Below, one piece after another: positions 22,787-32,987 of a stretch of DNA of 61,107 bases. Origin of the DNA: Mycoplasmopsis mucosicanis. GTDB lineage: Bacteria; Bacillota_I; Bacilli_A; Mycoplasmatales; Metamycoplasmataceae. Numbering within the stretch: the stretch's first letter is position 1; each line of letters opens with the position of its first letter. The stretch spans positions 1 to 61,107 of the forward strand of contig NZ_SMDN01000007.1 of assembly GCF_006546935.1 (NCBI RefSeq). The letters run 5' to 3'. A model generated the notes under the pieces. It had not been told where the DNA came from. It searched no databases and saw only the letters and a program-made list of their open reading frames with translations. The translations under genes and the position numbers were made by a program.

Positions 22787-23117
22787 ACAAAAACTCCTCT
22801 ATTGCTTTGCGTCGTTTTTTGTAATAAGTAGCTTTTGAAAAGTGGTTGTCATATCAATCTTTACTATTATGCTTGTTAATAAATTCATTTTCAATAATCA
22901 TTGCACTTGGTTCGCTCAAAAATGAGATAGTATCCCTGAATTTTGAATGAATTTTTGTGTCTTGATTAAGTAAATTTTTAAATTTTAATATTTGTATATT
23001 TTTTATTTGTGCTTTTGTGTTTGCTTCATCAAGTAATGCAAGCGCTTTGACTGCATTATATCTTTGTTGTGCAGTCAATAATGAAGCAAAATGTTTGTCT
23101 TGAAAGTTTTGAATCAT
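22770..23117 (-). CDS. MG284/MPN403-family protein
   Basis: 115 residues, extended past one TGA (Trp) at 22854. Starts MIQNFQDKHFASLLTAQQR, has the helical, glutamine- and lysine-rich make-up of the MG284/MPN403 family and ends FSKATYYKKRRKAIEEFLYF. That family is small, specific to mollicutes and of unknown function. GGAAGGAG lies 6-7 nt before the ATG. First gene of a three-gene minus-strand cluster (22770-23117, 21401-22786, 21046-21435). Confidence 0.65.
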
Positions 23118-23195
23118 TTATTTCTCCTTCCGACTTCACTTTGTGTTTTATCTCAAGAAAAATGAAAAAAAGGAAAAAATTAGTATTTTTGCAAC

Positions 23196-23218
23196 AAAAA
23201 AAGTAGCGTTGCTACTTT
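23196..23218 (-). terminator. rsmG terminator
   Basis: AAAGTAGC (23200-23207), loop GTT, GCTACTTT (23211-23218), with A run on the left serving as the minus-strand T run. It overlaps the stop codon of rsmG. Confidence 0.8.
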
Positions 23219-23856
23219 GTGGTGTTTATTGCTTTTCAACTTAAAGGTCAGTTTTTAGGAGTATTTGTCGTTTTCTGAATAGCGACTATAAATGAGGGTT
23301 CATTATTTGAATTTTGATATTGAGTTATTTTTATATTGCTTTTTTGTTCGGGAAATATATTTAAAAATTCGTCAATTTCTAAGTGATAATTTTTCCCTTT
23401 AGGGAGATATAATCATCCATTTGGTTTAAGCATATGGTGAGTAAGCATAAACATATTTTTGACGTTTGATACTGCTCTAGCAGTAATTACGTCAAATTTG
23501 CCTGCTAAATTTTTAGTGTTTTCTGCTCGTAAATTCAATATTTCAAAATCAACATTTAATTCATTTTTTAAGTTAGACAAAAAATCACATCTGCTCTTCA
23601 TGCCTTCAATAATAGTCAATGAAAAATTATTATGCGTCAATAAATATGGAACAGATGGAAAACCAGAACCTGCCCCTATATCTGCAACATTTTTGTTTGC
23701 AATAGAAATATTAAGATTTTTTGCTGCTTCAAGAGCATTTATTGAATCTAAAATACCTTGCTTTTCTATTTCATCTATTGTTTTAAAACCAGTGATGTTT
23801 TTTGTTTGATTATATTGGTAAATAAAATTTGAATATTTTTGTAATTTTACATTCAT
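23212..23856 (-). CDS. rsmG: 16S rRNA (guanine527-N7)-methyltransferase
   Basis: 214 residues through three TGA codons. Motifs: NLT-like TKNITGFKTIDEIEKQGILD, the SAM-binding loop VADIGAGSGFPSVPYLL, and ITARAVSNVKNM, all characteristic of RsmG/GidB. It methylates G527 in the 530 loop of 16S rRNA; loss gives low-level streptomycin resistance in other bacteria. It follows prs with a 1-nt overlap and ends in a terminator that overlaps the stop. Confidence 0.93.
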
Positions 23857-24827
23857 TACTTTTTGAGTTGAGCAGTTAGCTCATCATATAAATCACTAAC
23901 TGATTTTCCAGTAATTGAAGCTGCAATAACTCCGGCCAAGAATTTATCAAGACTGATAACTTGCAATTTTGAGTATTTTTCCACCAATTCTGAGTTGTCA
24001 ATAGAGTCAGTTACGATTACTTTTGAAAGATTTGGATTGTTTTCAAAGATATCAAAACCTTTAGTAAAAATACCATGAGTTGCTACAACAACAATTTTTT
24101 TAGCACCGTGATTTTTAAGTGTATCTACAGCTTTTAAAATTGTTCCACCAGTATCAATAATGTCATCAATAATAACTGCATTTTCACCTTCAACACTACC
24201 AATAAGTCCCATAACTTCTGTTTGGTTTGTGCCTACTCTACGTTTATCGATTATGCTAATTTTAATTGTGTTAGCTATTAATTCAGCTAATTTTCTTGCT
24301 CTGATTGTACCACCATGGTCAGGTGAAACAACTGTAAAGCGTTCATTTAATCCTTTAACTGCTTCTGCAATCGGGAATGCACCACGCAAGTCATCAATTG
24401 GAATATTGAAAAAACCTTGAATTGCGGGGTTATGTAAATCAACTGCAATAATTTTAGTTACTCCAGCAGTTTGTAATAAGTCAGCAACTAATTTTGCTCC
24501 AATTGGTTGACGACCACTTGCTTTTCTATCTTGTCTTGCATAACCATAGTAACTTAATGCTACTGTAATTGATTTTGCACTTGCTCTTTTTAAAGAGTCA
24601 ATAAATAACAATAGGTCCATTAGGTTGTCGTTTACTGGTCTTGATGTTGATGCAACAATATAAACATCTTTTGCTCTTACTGTTGTACCGCTAACTAACA
24701 TTCTTTCACCATCTGCATAAACAGTTTTTTCTACTGGAGAAACCTGAATACCAAGAATCTTAGCTATTTTTTCAGTTAATGATGCACAGTTAGGCATACC
24801 AAAAAGTAATGTGTTTTCGAATTTCAT
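23856..24827 (-). CDS. prs: Ribose-phosphate pyrophosphokinase (PRPP synthetase)
   Basis: 323 residues, full length. Class I PRPP synthetase with ARQDRKASGRQPIGAKLVAD (ATP loop), DLHNPAIQGFF (Mg site), and the PRPP-binding loop VIIDDIIDTGGTI. It makes PRPP for nucleotide salvage from ribose 5-phosphate and ATP. AGGAG lies 6 nt upstream of the ATG. First gene of a prs-rsmG operon. Confidence 0.97.
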   Translation of the reverse strand: MKFENTLLFGMPNCASLTEKIAKILGIQVSPVEKTVYADGERMLVSGTTVRAKDVYIVASTSRPVNDNLMDLLLFIDSLKRASAKSITVALSYYGYARQDRKASGRQPIGAKLVADLLQTAGVTKIIAVDLHNPAIQGFFNIPIDDLRGAFPIAEAVKGLNERFTVVSPDHGGTIRARKLAELIANTIKISIIDKRRVGTNQTEVMGLIGSVEGENAVIIDDIIDTGGTILKAVDTLKNHGAKKIVVVATHGIFTKGFDIFENNPNLSKVIVTDSIDNSELVEKYSKLQVISLDKFLAGVIAASITGKSVSDLYDELTAQLKK

Positions 24828-24940
24828 TTCTTGCTCCTAAAAAATATAATTTAATTATATTATCAAATTAATTTTTCATATTAATATTAAGAAATATAAC
24901 TTCAATTTTGAATTTTTTTTGTGAAATACTGTATCAAAAT

Positions 24941-24977
24941 TTTACTAATACACACATTTTTGAGTAGTTTTAGTAAA
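24941..24977 (+). repeat. Dispersed palindromic intergenic element, copy 3
   Basis: TTTACTAA and TTAGTAAA ends around ATTTTTGAGTAGTTT; the A/G changes at both ends keep them complementary. Confidence 0.8.
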
Positions 24978-25189
24978 AAAAACAAACATTCAATATACGA
25001 AAAAATATTTATTTGGTTTAATGACTGGAAGCTTATTGGTTTTGTTATGGCTTTAACTTGTTTTTAAGCGTTTTGCTGTATATAAATAAAAAAATAAATG
25101 CATTTGAATGCTTAATACAATAATTTTTTTTAGCTAGATAATTAATGCTTCAAAAAAATGAAAAAAATTATCAAAAATAAAAATTATTG

Positions 25190-25195
25190 TATAAT
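25190..25195 (+). promoter_or_regulatory. -10 box of the tRNA-Tyr/tRNA-Gln unit
   Basis: TATAAT 20 nt before the first tRNA, with start near 25202. Confidence 0.6.
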
Positions 25196-25215
25196 ACTTA
25201 TGCATTTTTGCTAAT

Positions 25216-25299
25216 GGAGAGGTAGCGAAGCGGCCAAACGCGGGTGGCTGTAACCCACTTCCTCACGGTTCGGGGGTTCGAATCCCTCCCTCTCCACCA
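25216..25299 (+). tRNA. tRNA-Tyr (anticodon GTA)
   Basis: Class II tRNA. Acceptor GGAGAGG pairs with CCTCTCC; loop CTGTAAC with anticodon GTA at 25250-25252; long variable arm CCTCACGG; T arm GGGGGTTCGAATCCCTC; CCA encoded. Confidence 0.97.
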
Positions 25300-25302
25300 T
25301 TT

Positions 25303-25377
25303 TGCCCCTTCGCCAAGCGGTAAGGCATTGGTTTTTGGTACCAACACGCGTTAGTTCGAATCTAACAGGGGCAGCCA
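25303..25377 (+). tRNA. tRNA-Gln (anticodon TTG)
   Basis: Acceptor TGCCCCT pairs with AGGGGCA; anticodon loop TTTTGGT gives TTG at 25335-25337; CCA encoded. It is 3 nt after tRNA-Tyr, so they share a transcript. Confidence 0.97.
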
Positions 25378-25379
25378 TT

Positions 25380-25400
25380 TCGTCGAAAGACGATTTTTTT
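25380..25400 (+). terminator. Terminator of the tRNA-Tyr/Gln unit
   Basis: TCGTC, loop GAAA, GACGA, then seven T. Confidence 0.85.
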
Positions 25401-25422
25401 ATTTTTATGGTATCATAAGGTC

Positions 25423-26142
25423 ATGATTAGATCAGGAACTTTTAAGGAATCTATAAAAAATTCAAACAAAATTGTTGCAGGTTCAATAATTACTTTTGCA
25501 ATCGGTATTGTGATTGCACTGGCAGGTGGAATTGTATTTGCAAGTTTTGCAAGTCTTTTTGAATCTTTTGCTCAGATTTCTATAATGTGATATGTTATAG
25601 CGAATGTGGTCGATTTCGCTTTAATATTGGTTATTCTATTGGCCGGTCCAAGAATGAAGTCATATATTTTGGCTCCGCTTGTTGCAATTTCATTATTTTT
25701 ACTTGGATTTTTAGACCTTGGTTATGTGCTTGTGAGATTCGCATCCGAACCATTTAAAATTGCTGGAATATTCTTTATACCTGCTGTAGCCATGATTGTG
25801 ATTGGAGCATTAGCAGCAGCAGACAAAATCAACATCACAAAAGTTAATATTTTGATAGCTATAATAATGCCAATATTCCTAATTTTTGTAGTAGTATCAT
25901 TTTTTGTATCAAATAGAAATGTTATTTTTACAATAATTTCAGGTTTTGGATTTTTATTGGTTATTCTTTATATGTTTATTGATTGATGATTTATATTTTC
26001 ATTCAATAAATATTATAAGTCTCTTGATGATGAAAATAGAACAACTGAATTAGCTGCAAGATATTCAATATATTTTGGTTTTAAATTAACATTTGATTTT
26101 GTTTATGCAATAACATATTTAGCAAGTTTTTTAAGAAAATAA
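25423..26142 (+). CDS. Multi-pass membrane protein, possibly Bax-inhibitor-1-like
   Basis: 239 residues with about six to seven membrane segments (first about 18-42) and a charged C-terminal loop (SFNKYYKSLDDENRTTELAARYS) before the last helix. The topology and the ending recall mycoplasma proteins loosely assigned to the Bax inhibitor-1/YccA group, but no motif is clear enough to prove it. A TATCAT box (25411-25416) ends 6 nt before the ATG, so the mRNA is probably leaderless. Its own terminator follows. Confidence 0.65.
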
Positions 26143-26164
26143 GTTGGGTGTGCCAACTTTTTTT
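26141..26164 (+). terminator. Terminator of the membrane-protein gene
   Basis: AAGTTGG, loop GTGTG, CCAACTT, then a T run. Starts at the stop codon. Confidence 0.8.
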
Positions 26165-26187
26165 ATACAAAAAAAGTATAAAAAAAA

Positions 26188-26264
26188 TGGCGATCACGAG
26201 AGGATTCGAACCTCTGACAACAAGCTTAGAAGGCTTGTGCTCTATCCTGCTGAGCTACGCGACC
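26188..26264 (-). tRNA. tRNA-Arg (anticodon TCT)
   Basis: Minus strand. Acceptor GGTCGCG pairs with CGTGATC with wobble; anticodon loop CTTCTAA gives TCT; T arm AGAGGTTCGAATCCTCT; CCA encoded. Confidence 0.95.
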
Positions 26265-26352
26265 ATTGCTTAAATATTGTAATACTTTTTTACAAATAAA
26301 ACAATATTTTTTAAAAATATATTTTATGGAGTTCTTATTTAATTTTACATTT

Positions 26353-26390
26353 TTTACTAATATACTCATTTTTGAGTACTTTTGGTTAAA
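26353..26390 (+). repeat. Dispersed palindromic intergenic element, copy 4
   Basis: TTTACTAA and TTGGTTAAA ends around ATTTTTGAGTACTTT, between divergent tRNA-Arg and lysS. Confidence 0.8.
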
Positions 26391-26491
26391 ATTATAAGTG
26401 ATAAATTGTAAGTCAAATGAAGCATATTATTCATTGGTAAAATTTAGTAAAATAAAATATATTATATGTTAATTTTTATAAAGGATTAATA

Positions 26492-27958
<1,467 letters not shown>

Positions 27959-27961
27959 ACA

Positions 27962-27992
27962 AAAATTTCAGAATCATTTCTGAAATTTTTTT
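27962..27992 (+). terminator. lysS terminator
   Basis: AAAATTTCAGAA (27962-27973), loop TCAT, TTCTGAAATTTT (27978-27989), then T. Its T run is the first bases of a dispersed element. Confidence 0.85.
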
Positions 27993-28026
27993 ACCAATAT
28001 ACACGTATTTGAGTATTTTTAGGCAA
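27990..28026 (+). repeat. Dispersed palindromic intergenic element, copy 5
   Basis: TTTACCAATATACACG left half is exact; the right end has decayed to AGGCAA next to the stop of the dnaI-like gene. Confidence 0.7.
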
Positions 28027-28027
28027 T

Positions 28028-28930
28028 TTAGAAATTGTATATAAAACTCGAAGTCTTGATGTTGTTGACTAAAATTGTTGCTTTATGAATGTCATCTTTT
28101 AGTGTCTTGTGAGAAGTATAATATTTCTGAAGAGCATCAATATCTAATGTGCTAAAAATAATGTTTAACTTATTATTTATTATTCGATTTGCAATTATGT
28201 TGCTTAAATAATCAAATAAAAACCATGAGTTAGCTGTTTCTGAACCAAGACCATCAATCACTAATACATCAACATTAGATAAAATTTGTGAGATATCTTT
28301 CGCATCATTATACTTTGAACTAAACGAAGACTTAAGATATGTAAAGAGCGATTGCGTTTTAAAATAAACTGTATTAATTTCACTTTCAGCGAATTCAAGA
28401 GATATAGCCTGAGCTAATTTAGAATTAGTTATAGAGTTGTTCGAGTATGCAAAAATACCTTTAGATAGCGCATACACGTCGTTAGTTTTAAATGCTTCCA
28501 AAAGACATTTCACTCTATTTTCCATCTGTGATTGTTCATTATTTTTGATTATTATTTTATTGAGTTTTGATTTTGAATCGAAAGGTGAAATGTCAGAAAG
28601 TCATAAATGTTTTTGTAGATTCAATATATCAGTAAGTTTGTTTTTTACTGGTTTTTTATCGAAACATAATTTGCCATTAACCCTAGATAATTCAATAGTA
28701 TAGGGAAATTTATTAACATCATTAATACTGTTTTTTAAGTCAATAAAATCAGGCAAAAATTCATAAAGTTCATCTCATGTTACTGCAAATTTTTTGAGTA
28801 ATGAAACAAACTTTTTAGGTGCAGTACTTATAATTTTTTTTATAGAGTTTTGGAATTGTTCATCGTTATTGAAGAGAACCTTTTCAATTCTGAAATCATC
28901 CTTTGAACTTTTATTAGTATGATCCATCAT
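28028..28930 (-). CDS. dnaI: DnaI-like helicase loader with a degenerate P-loop
   Basis: 300 residues. An N-terminal helical part (about 1-135) is followed by an AAA+-like domain. Walker B is recognisable (VLVIDGLGSE, about 222-231) with the SWFLFDYLSNIIANRI arrangement of DnaI/DnaC. The Walker A position reads KGIFAYSNNSITNSKL (about 157-172) and lacks the GxxGxGK(T/S) residues, so ATP binding is doubtful. DnaI loads the replicative helicase. The neighbours support this: coaE, a DnaB/DnaD-like gene, then this gene, the Firmicute order. It overlaps the upstream gene by 17 nt. Confidence 0.75.
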
Positions 28931-29888
28931 ATTTGGAATCTCCTAATTTAAGTCCTGCAAGATATGTAGCTTTGTAGAGGTCTTTTCTATTAACTAGTCC
29001 GCCATTTTTGTGTTTGATTAACGAGTCAATGTATATTTCTAGCGGTTCAAATAAAAATATTTCTTTTTTAATTAAATCTTGAATTATTTTAGATACATAT
29101 TGATAGTTTATTTTTCCATTAACTTCACTTGAATAAAAGAAAATAAGATTTATACATGGATCACTAAAACCTACCTCTCTTGAATCTTTGATTAAATTTA
29201 TGATACTTTCAGTTGGTATTTGACCTTGTATTTGACCAAAAAACTCACGTGAATCAGTTTTTAAAATTGCTTCATAAATATTTCTATACTCAAATGTATT
29301 TAAGTCAATTTTTTCCTGTACAAAAGTGTTCATTTCTTGTGTATTTATGTTTTTGTTATTCATATGATTGTCATCTATATCAAGTAATGAGAAATCATCA
29401 TCAGCATCAAAAACATCTTCGTAGCGAGCAGAACTATCATAAAGGTTAATTGTTTTAGTTAATGGAATATTTTTATCTTTACCAATTAAACGATCATAGT
29501 TTTGTTTACCAACTATTTTTAAAAGCTTGTTAGCTAAAATTAAGTTAGTTTTAAAGCCTTTTCGATCAAGAGGTTTTTCTATAATAAAAAATGTTTTACG
29601 GTTGAAATTATCAATATATGTTGATAAAAGAGACACAGCTTCTAACATTATTCTAGCTTCATTTAAGTCCTTTAAAGACATTTTTAACATATATGTGACA
29701 CTATCATAATCATGGAAACCAGAATCGCTTCCTTCATGGATTGCAAGATCTCTAAGATATTCATATAAAAGGATCGCGTTAGCCCCTAAAATTGGTGCAT
29801 AAAATTTACGAAGATTTTTGAGATCTTCTCCAGCAATGATAGACGAATTTTCGACTGTAAAATATGGATAAATAATGTTTTTTATCAT
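28914..29888 (-). CDS. DnaB/DnaD-like replication initiation protein (helicase-loading partner)
   Basis: 324 residues. The N-terminal part (YFTVENSSIIAGEDLKNLRKFYAPILGANAILLYEYLR) matches the winged-helix start of Firmicute DnaB (the helicase loader, not the helicase). The C-terminal helices (DLIKKEIFLFEPLEIYIDSLI) are DnaD-like. In Bacillus, DnaB with DnaD and DnaI loads the replicative helicase on DNA. ATG 29888 is chosen over the GTG at 29894 because AGAGAGG lies 5 nt upstream of it. Sits between coaE and the dnaI-like gene. Confidence 0.7.
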   Translation of the reverse strand: MIKNIIYPYFTVENSSIIAGEDLKNLRKFYAPILGANAILLYEYLRDLAIHEGSDSGFHDYDSVTYMLKMSLKDLNEARIMLEAVSLLSTYIDNFNRKTFFIIEKPLDRKGFKTNLILANKLLKIVGKQNYDRLIGKDKNIPLTKTINLYDSSARYEDVFDADDDFSLLDIDDNHMNNKNINTQEMNTFVQEKIDLNTFEYRNIYEAILKTDSREFFGQIQGQIPTESIINLIKDSREVGFSDPCINLIFFYSSEVNGKINYQYVSKIIQDLIKKEIFLFEPLEIYIDSLIKHKNGGLVNRKDLYKATYLAGLKLGDSKYDGSY

Positions 29889-29906
29889 ATGCACCTCTCT
29901 GAAAAA

Positions 29907-29930
29907 AAGTATGCCATTTTCGGCATGCTT
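29907..29930 (-). terminator. Hairpin between coaE and the dnaB-like gene
   Basis: AAGTATGCC (29907-29915) and GGCATGCTT (29922-29930) with one G.T pair; a T run follows on the minus strand. It may end or attenuate the yigZ-coaE transcript. Confidence 0.7.
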
Positions 29931-29939
29931 AAAATCATT

Positions 29940-30512
29940 TTAGAGCATAAGCAAAACTAATTTTAAAATTTTTTTATTTTGGTCAATGCTTTCAAAATTG
30001 TCCATATAGATATCCACAACAGGTATTTTGGAAAAAAGCGCTTTTATGGCCTTTTTTGTGTCGTTTTTCTTATCTAATGCTCTTAAAGTGGACTTATCCA
30101 CATTTCGTTTTAACAAATTTTTTTGTCTTTTTTGCTCGCTTGTAGACAAGCATAAAACCATATTAAACAAAGGCAAAAAATCAAAATTTTCATTTACTAA
30201 AATAGGTAGTTCAACAAGCTCATAATTCCCTTTTTTTAGTGCTCTAAATATTTCAGGCATTACGACTTTTTCTAATATATTGATATTTGAGTATGTTTGG
30301 TTAATTCACTCACGAATTTTCGATTTAGATACGCCATTATCATCAATTAAAAAATCACCAATTTTTGACTTAATTGCGTTATATAAAACACCATTTTTTT
30401 GGTATTCTTTTTCCACAAATTTATCAGTAAAAAAGATTTTGTGTTCATCGACGCCACAATTATGCAAAAAAGTTGATTTACCAACCCCTATTTTTCCTAT
30501 TACTGCAATCAT
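29940..30512 (-). CDS. coaE: Dephospho-CoA kinase
   Basis: 190 residues through one TGA. P-loop GKIGVGKST at 6-14, then DKFVEKEY and later NMVLCLSTSEQKRQKNLLKRN, matching the CoaE lid and base-binding region. It performs the last step of coenzyme A synthesis. It starts 5 nt after the yigZ-like gene, with AAGGAAA upstream, and precedes the replication genes as coaE does in Firmicutes. Confidence 0.85.
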
Positions 30513-30517
30513 TTTAA

Positions 30518-30883
30518 TTATTTTATTTCCTTGTATGATTTGAGTGCGAGATTTGCACTAGTTTTATATGCTCTGGCTAATCCATTACCTAATTTTATTC
30601 CACCAAAATATCTGACCACAAAAATTACTGCATTATAAGTATTAGTTTTAATTAATAAATCTCTAATTGGTTTACCACCAGTTCCTTTTGGTTCACCATC
30701 ATCATCAAAACCTGCATTAATTACATTTTCATTAAAAAATGAGTATCCATAACATATGTGATCTGGTTTTTTGTATTGTTTTTTAATTTCTTGAAGAATA
30801 TTTTTAAGTTCTTCTTTTGAAAATACTGGAACACATATGCTATAAAACCGTGATTTCTTGATTTCATATTGGTGAAAATTCAT
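30518..30883 (-). CDS. Short YigZ/IMPACT-family protein (N-terminal domain only)
   Basis: 121 residues beginning MNFHQYEIKKSRFYSICVPV, with the IMPACT/UPF0029 signature DDGEPKGTGGKPI and VVRYFGGIKLGNGLARAYK. The usual bacterial proteins are about 200 residues with a second ferredoxin-like domain; this one stops after the first. Role in other bacteria is linked to translation control but is not proven. The longer reading frame to 30988 runs into tRNA-His and is rejected. TATAAT (30890-30895) ends 6 nt before the ATG, so it is probably leaderless. Confidence 0.8.
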   Translation of the reverse strand: MNFHQYEIKKSRFYSICVPVFSKEELKNILQEIKKQYKKPDHICYGYSFFNENVINAGFDDDGEPKGTGGKPIRDLLIKTNTYNAVIFVVRYFGGIKLGNGLARAYKTSANLALKSYKEIK

Positions 30884-30945
30884 AAATAAATTATAAATAA
30901 ATAAAGATAAAAAAATGAGCAGTCCTAAAAAAAGTATAAAAAAAA

Positions 30946-31023
30946 TGGGGCGACTGAAGGGATTCGAACCCTCGAATGACGGGACCACAACCCGCTGTGT
31001 TAGACCACTTCACCACAGTCGCC
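30946..31023 (-). tRNA. tRNA-His (anticodon GTG)
   Basis: Minus strand. Anticodon loop TTGTGGT gives GTG. The encoded extra G at -1 pairs with C73, the hallmark of tRNA-His. T arm GAGGGTTCGAATCCCTTC; CCA encoded. Confidence 0.96.
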
Positions 31024-31035
31024 ATAGGCTATTGA

Positions 31036-31063
31036 ATTATATTACAAAATAATTTTTTGTCAA
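31036..31063 (-). promoter_or_regulatory. tRNA-His promoter with both boxes
   Basis: On the minus strand TTGACA (31058-31063) and TATAAT (31036-31041) are separated by 16 bp, a consensus sigma-A promoter and the only clear -35 box noticed in the window. Confidence 0.8.
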
Positions 31064-31198
31064 GTTTTTTATTTTTTTTGACTTTTTCAACTGAAAAAGA
31101 CATAAATTCAATAAAATTTAATAATCTTATATATATTTTAATTTATTAATATAAATTTTATATATAATTGCATTAAAGTTATATGAAAGGATTGTAAA

Positions 31199-31636
31199 AT
31201 GATCACAAAACACTCATCAAAATACATTATTTCAGCAGATAAAACTAAAGTAAAAAAATGTTTTACACTTGAAGATGCACTAACTGGTAAAAAATCAAAA
31301 TATTGTTCATTATTTGACATTACACAGTTATTTTCAGAAAAAAAAGAAGATCCTGATACACGTATTTGATTCCAAGAAGACAATAAATTTATTGGTAGTT
31401 TAAGTTATGCTCAATTGAAATCTGATGTTAACGATTTAATTTCTATTGGTGTTCATGATAATCAAAGTGTTGAGTTTTTAATTAATAACAATATGTTGGA
31501 CCAAGATCATAAACTAGCTTTTGTTGATACAAGAAGAACAAAAATTATTACTTTATTAACTATCGCTACTACATTATTGGTTGCTGTTATACTCATTTGT
31601 GTATTGATATTTGTAAAAGTTATTCCAACTAAATAA
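31199..31636 (+). CDS. Single-pass membrane protein, unknown (paralogue of the next gene)
   Basis: 145 residues: a cytoplasmic or external soluble part followed by one C-terminal membrane segment (about 117-141, ITLLTIATTLLVAVILICVLIF). A stretch TRIWFQEDNKFIGS...NQSVEFLINNNMLD (about 57-100) is shared with the N-terminal part of the next protein (SRVWFHQKGAFRGS...ENAIEFINQEKLVD), so the two genes are related. No known family. AAAGGA lies upstream of the ATG. Confidence 0.75.
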
Positions 31637-31678
31637 TAATTATGTTACATATTATTAAATAAATTTTAAGGAGATATT

Positions 31679-32632
31679 ATGCCTGTAAAAAAAGCAAAAA
31701 AAGAAAAATCAAACCAATCAACAACGACTTCAAAAGTAAAATTAAATAGATTTTATTTATCTGAAAAATATGATAATGATAGAAATATTTCTTTCAACTT
31801 AAAACGTGCTAATGTTAGCAAACTTCTTACTTTTAAAACATTTGTTGAGGGAGTTGAAGAGTTTAATAAGATTGCATCAACTCTTGAAGGTAATTCACGA
31901 GTTTGATTCCATCAAAAAGGTGCATTTAGAGGTTCAACAACACCAGAAAAAACAGGAACAATTATTGAGCGTGTTGAAGAAGCAAATGTTAAAGATGAAA
32001 ATGCAATCGAATTTATTAATCAAGAAAAACTAGTTGATATTGCTGAACCAAAAACCAAAAAAGTTGAAGTTGAAGAAGTAGAAGAATTTGTTCTTGATGA
32101 CACAAAAGAAGAAGAAGTTCAGGTTGCACAAGAAAATAACGAAGAAATCGTAGAAGAAGTTGTTGAAGAAGTTTCAAAAACTGATGAGATGCAAGAAAGT
32201 GAACATATATCAGAACAAAACGTTGAAGCAACTGTTGAACATGTTGTTGATGATTTTGAAAGAGTTGCACAAGACTTAATTATCTATGTGACTGATGCTA
32301 ACTTAAAAAGACCACGTGAAACTGAACTTTCTGATATTCATGGTGAAACAGAATATGAGTTTATTCCAACTATGGTTAAGTGAAATGAAAATTCAGTTTT
32401 AGTTTACTATGTAATTCGTGATGGTGAAAGAGAATCAAAAGAATATTCAAAAGTTGTAGCCGGTTTTAAAGGTGAAGAATTAAAAAATAGAGAAATCACA
32501 AAACACTATGTTGATCGTTCTGAGTGATCAACCGTTGCATATTGATTAATAGGTACTGAAATTGTCCTAGCAGTTGCTTGCTTAGTTTTACTAGCACTAT
32601 TTCTTCTAGGAATATTCCAAATTGTAATTTAA
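31679..32632 (+). CDS. Single-pass membrane protein with acidic repeat-like linker, unknown
   Basis: 317 residues. Lysine-rich N-terminus, a domain (about 20-118) sharing the RxWF...FxGS and EFIN...LVD motifs with the preceding protein, a Glu/Val-rich linker (about 120-190) of low complexity, a second globular part (YVTDANLKRP...KEYSKVVAGFKGEEL), and a C-terminal membrane helix (about 292-315). AAGGAG lies 6 nt before the ATG. It lies upstream of rpoE-fba. Unknown function; the C-tail anchor suggests the main part is cytoplasmic. Confidence 0.75.
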
Positions 32633-32640
32633 ATAATCAT

Positions 32641-32664
32641 AAAATTGCAGTTATCTGCAATTTT
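32641..32664 (+). terminator. Hairpin between the membrane-protein gene and rpoE
   Basis: AAAATTGCAG, loop TTAT, CTGCAATTTT, with a short T run only; possible leaky terminator. Confidence 0.6.
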
Positions 32665-32699
32665 ATTAAATGTTGATTTTATAACATAAAGGAGTTATT

Positions 32700-32987
32700 A
32701 TGAAAACTATGTTAGATGTTGTATCAAAAGTAGCTTATGAGCATTGCAAAGACTATATTTTTGTTGACTTTAATTTCTTGTTCGACAAAGTCGAAAAAGA
32801 ATTGATTGCAAAATGAACTAGTGAAGCTCAAGAAAAAGAAATCTCATATGATAAACTTAGAGTTAATAAACTAGGTGAGTTGTATAGATTATTAACAGTT
32901 GATTCTAACTTTGTAAGAAATTCTGAAGGTCAGTGATCAATTCGACCTGGATTTGATGCTTCAAGGACAAATCATGAAATTAATTAA
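32700..32987 (+). CDS. rpoE: RNA polymerase delta-like protein (HARE-HTH domain)
   Basis: 95 residues: MLDVVSKVAYEHCKDYIFVDF, LGELYRLLTVDSNFVRNSEGQWSIRPGFD. This is the N-terminal domain of RpoE (delta), which in Firmicutes speeds RNA polymerase recycling; the acidic C-terminal tail of the Bacillus protein is missing. The place next to fba fits the rpoE-pyrG-fba order of Bacillus with pyrG lost. AAAGGAG lies 7 nt upstream. It overlaps fba by 14 nt. Confidence 0.7.

Larger units (their letters stand above)
24828..25215. other. 388-bp divergent intergenic region
   Basis: Between prs (minus) and the tRNA pair (plus). It contains one copy of the dispersed palindromic element (24941-24977) and the tRNA promoter (25190-25195). 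Apart from these it is AT-rich with no gene that I can see. Confidence 0.6.

Noticed and set aside
30268..30303. Element-like sequence (CTAATATATTGATATTTGAG) inside coaE
   Set aside because: It matches only partly, and the coding frame with normal CoaE residues runs through it. Could be an ancient remnant but cannot be supported.
30884..30988. N-terminal extension of the yigZ-like gene with a membrane helix
   Set aside because: The extension reads through tRNA-His and its promoter-like region; the family starts at MNFHQYEIKKSRFY.
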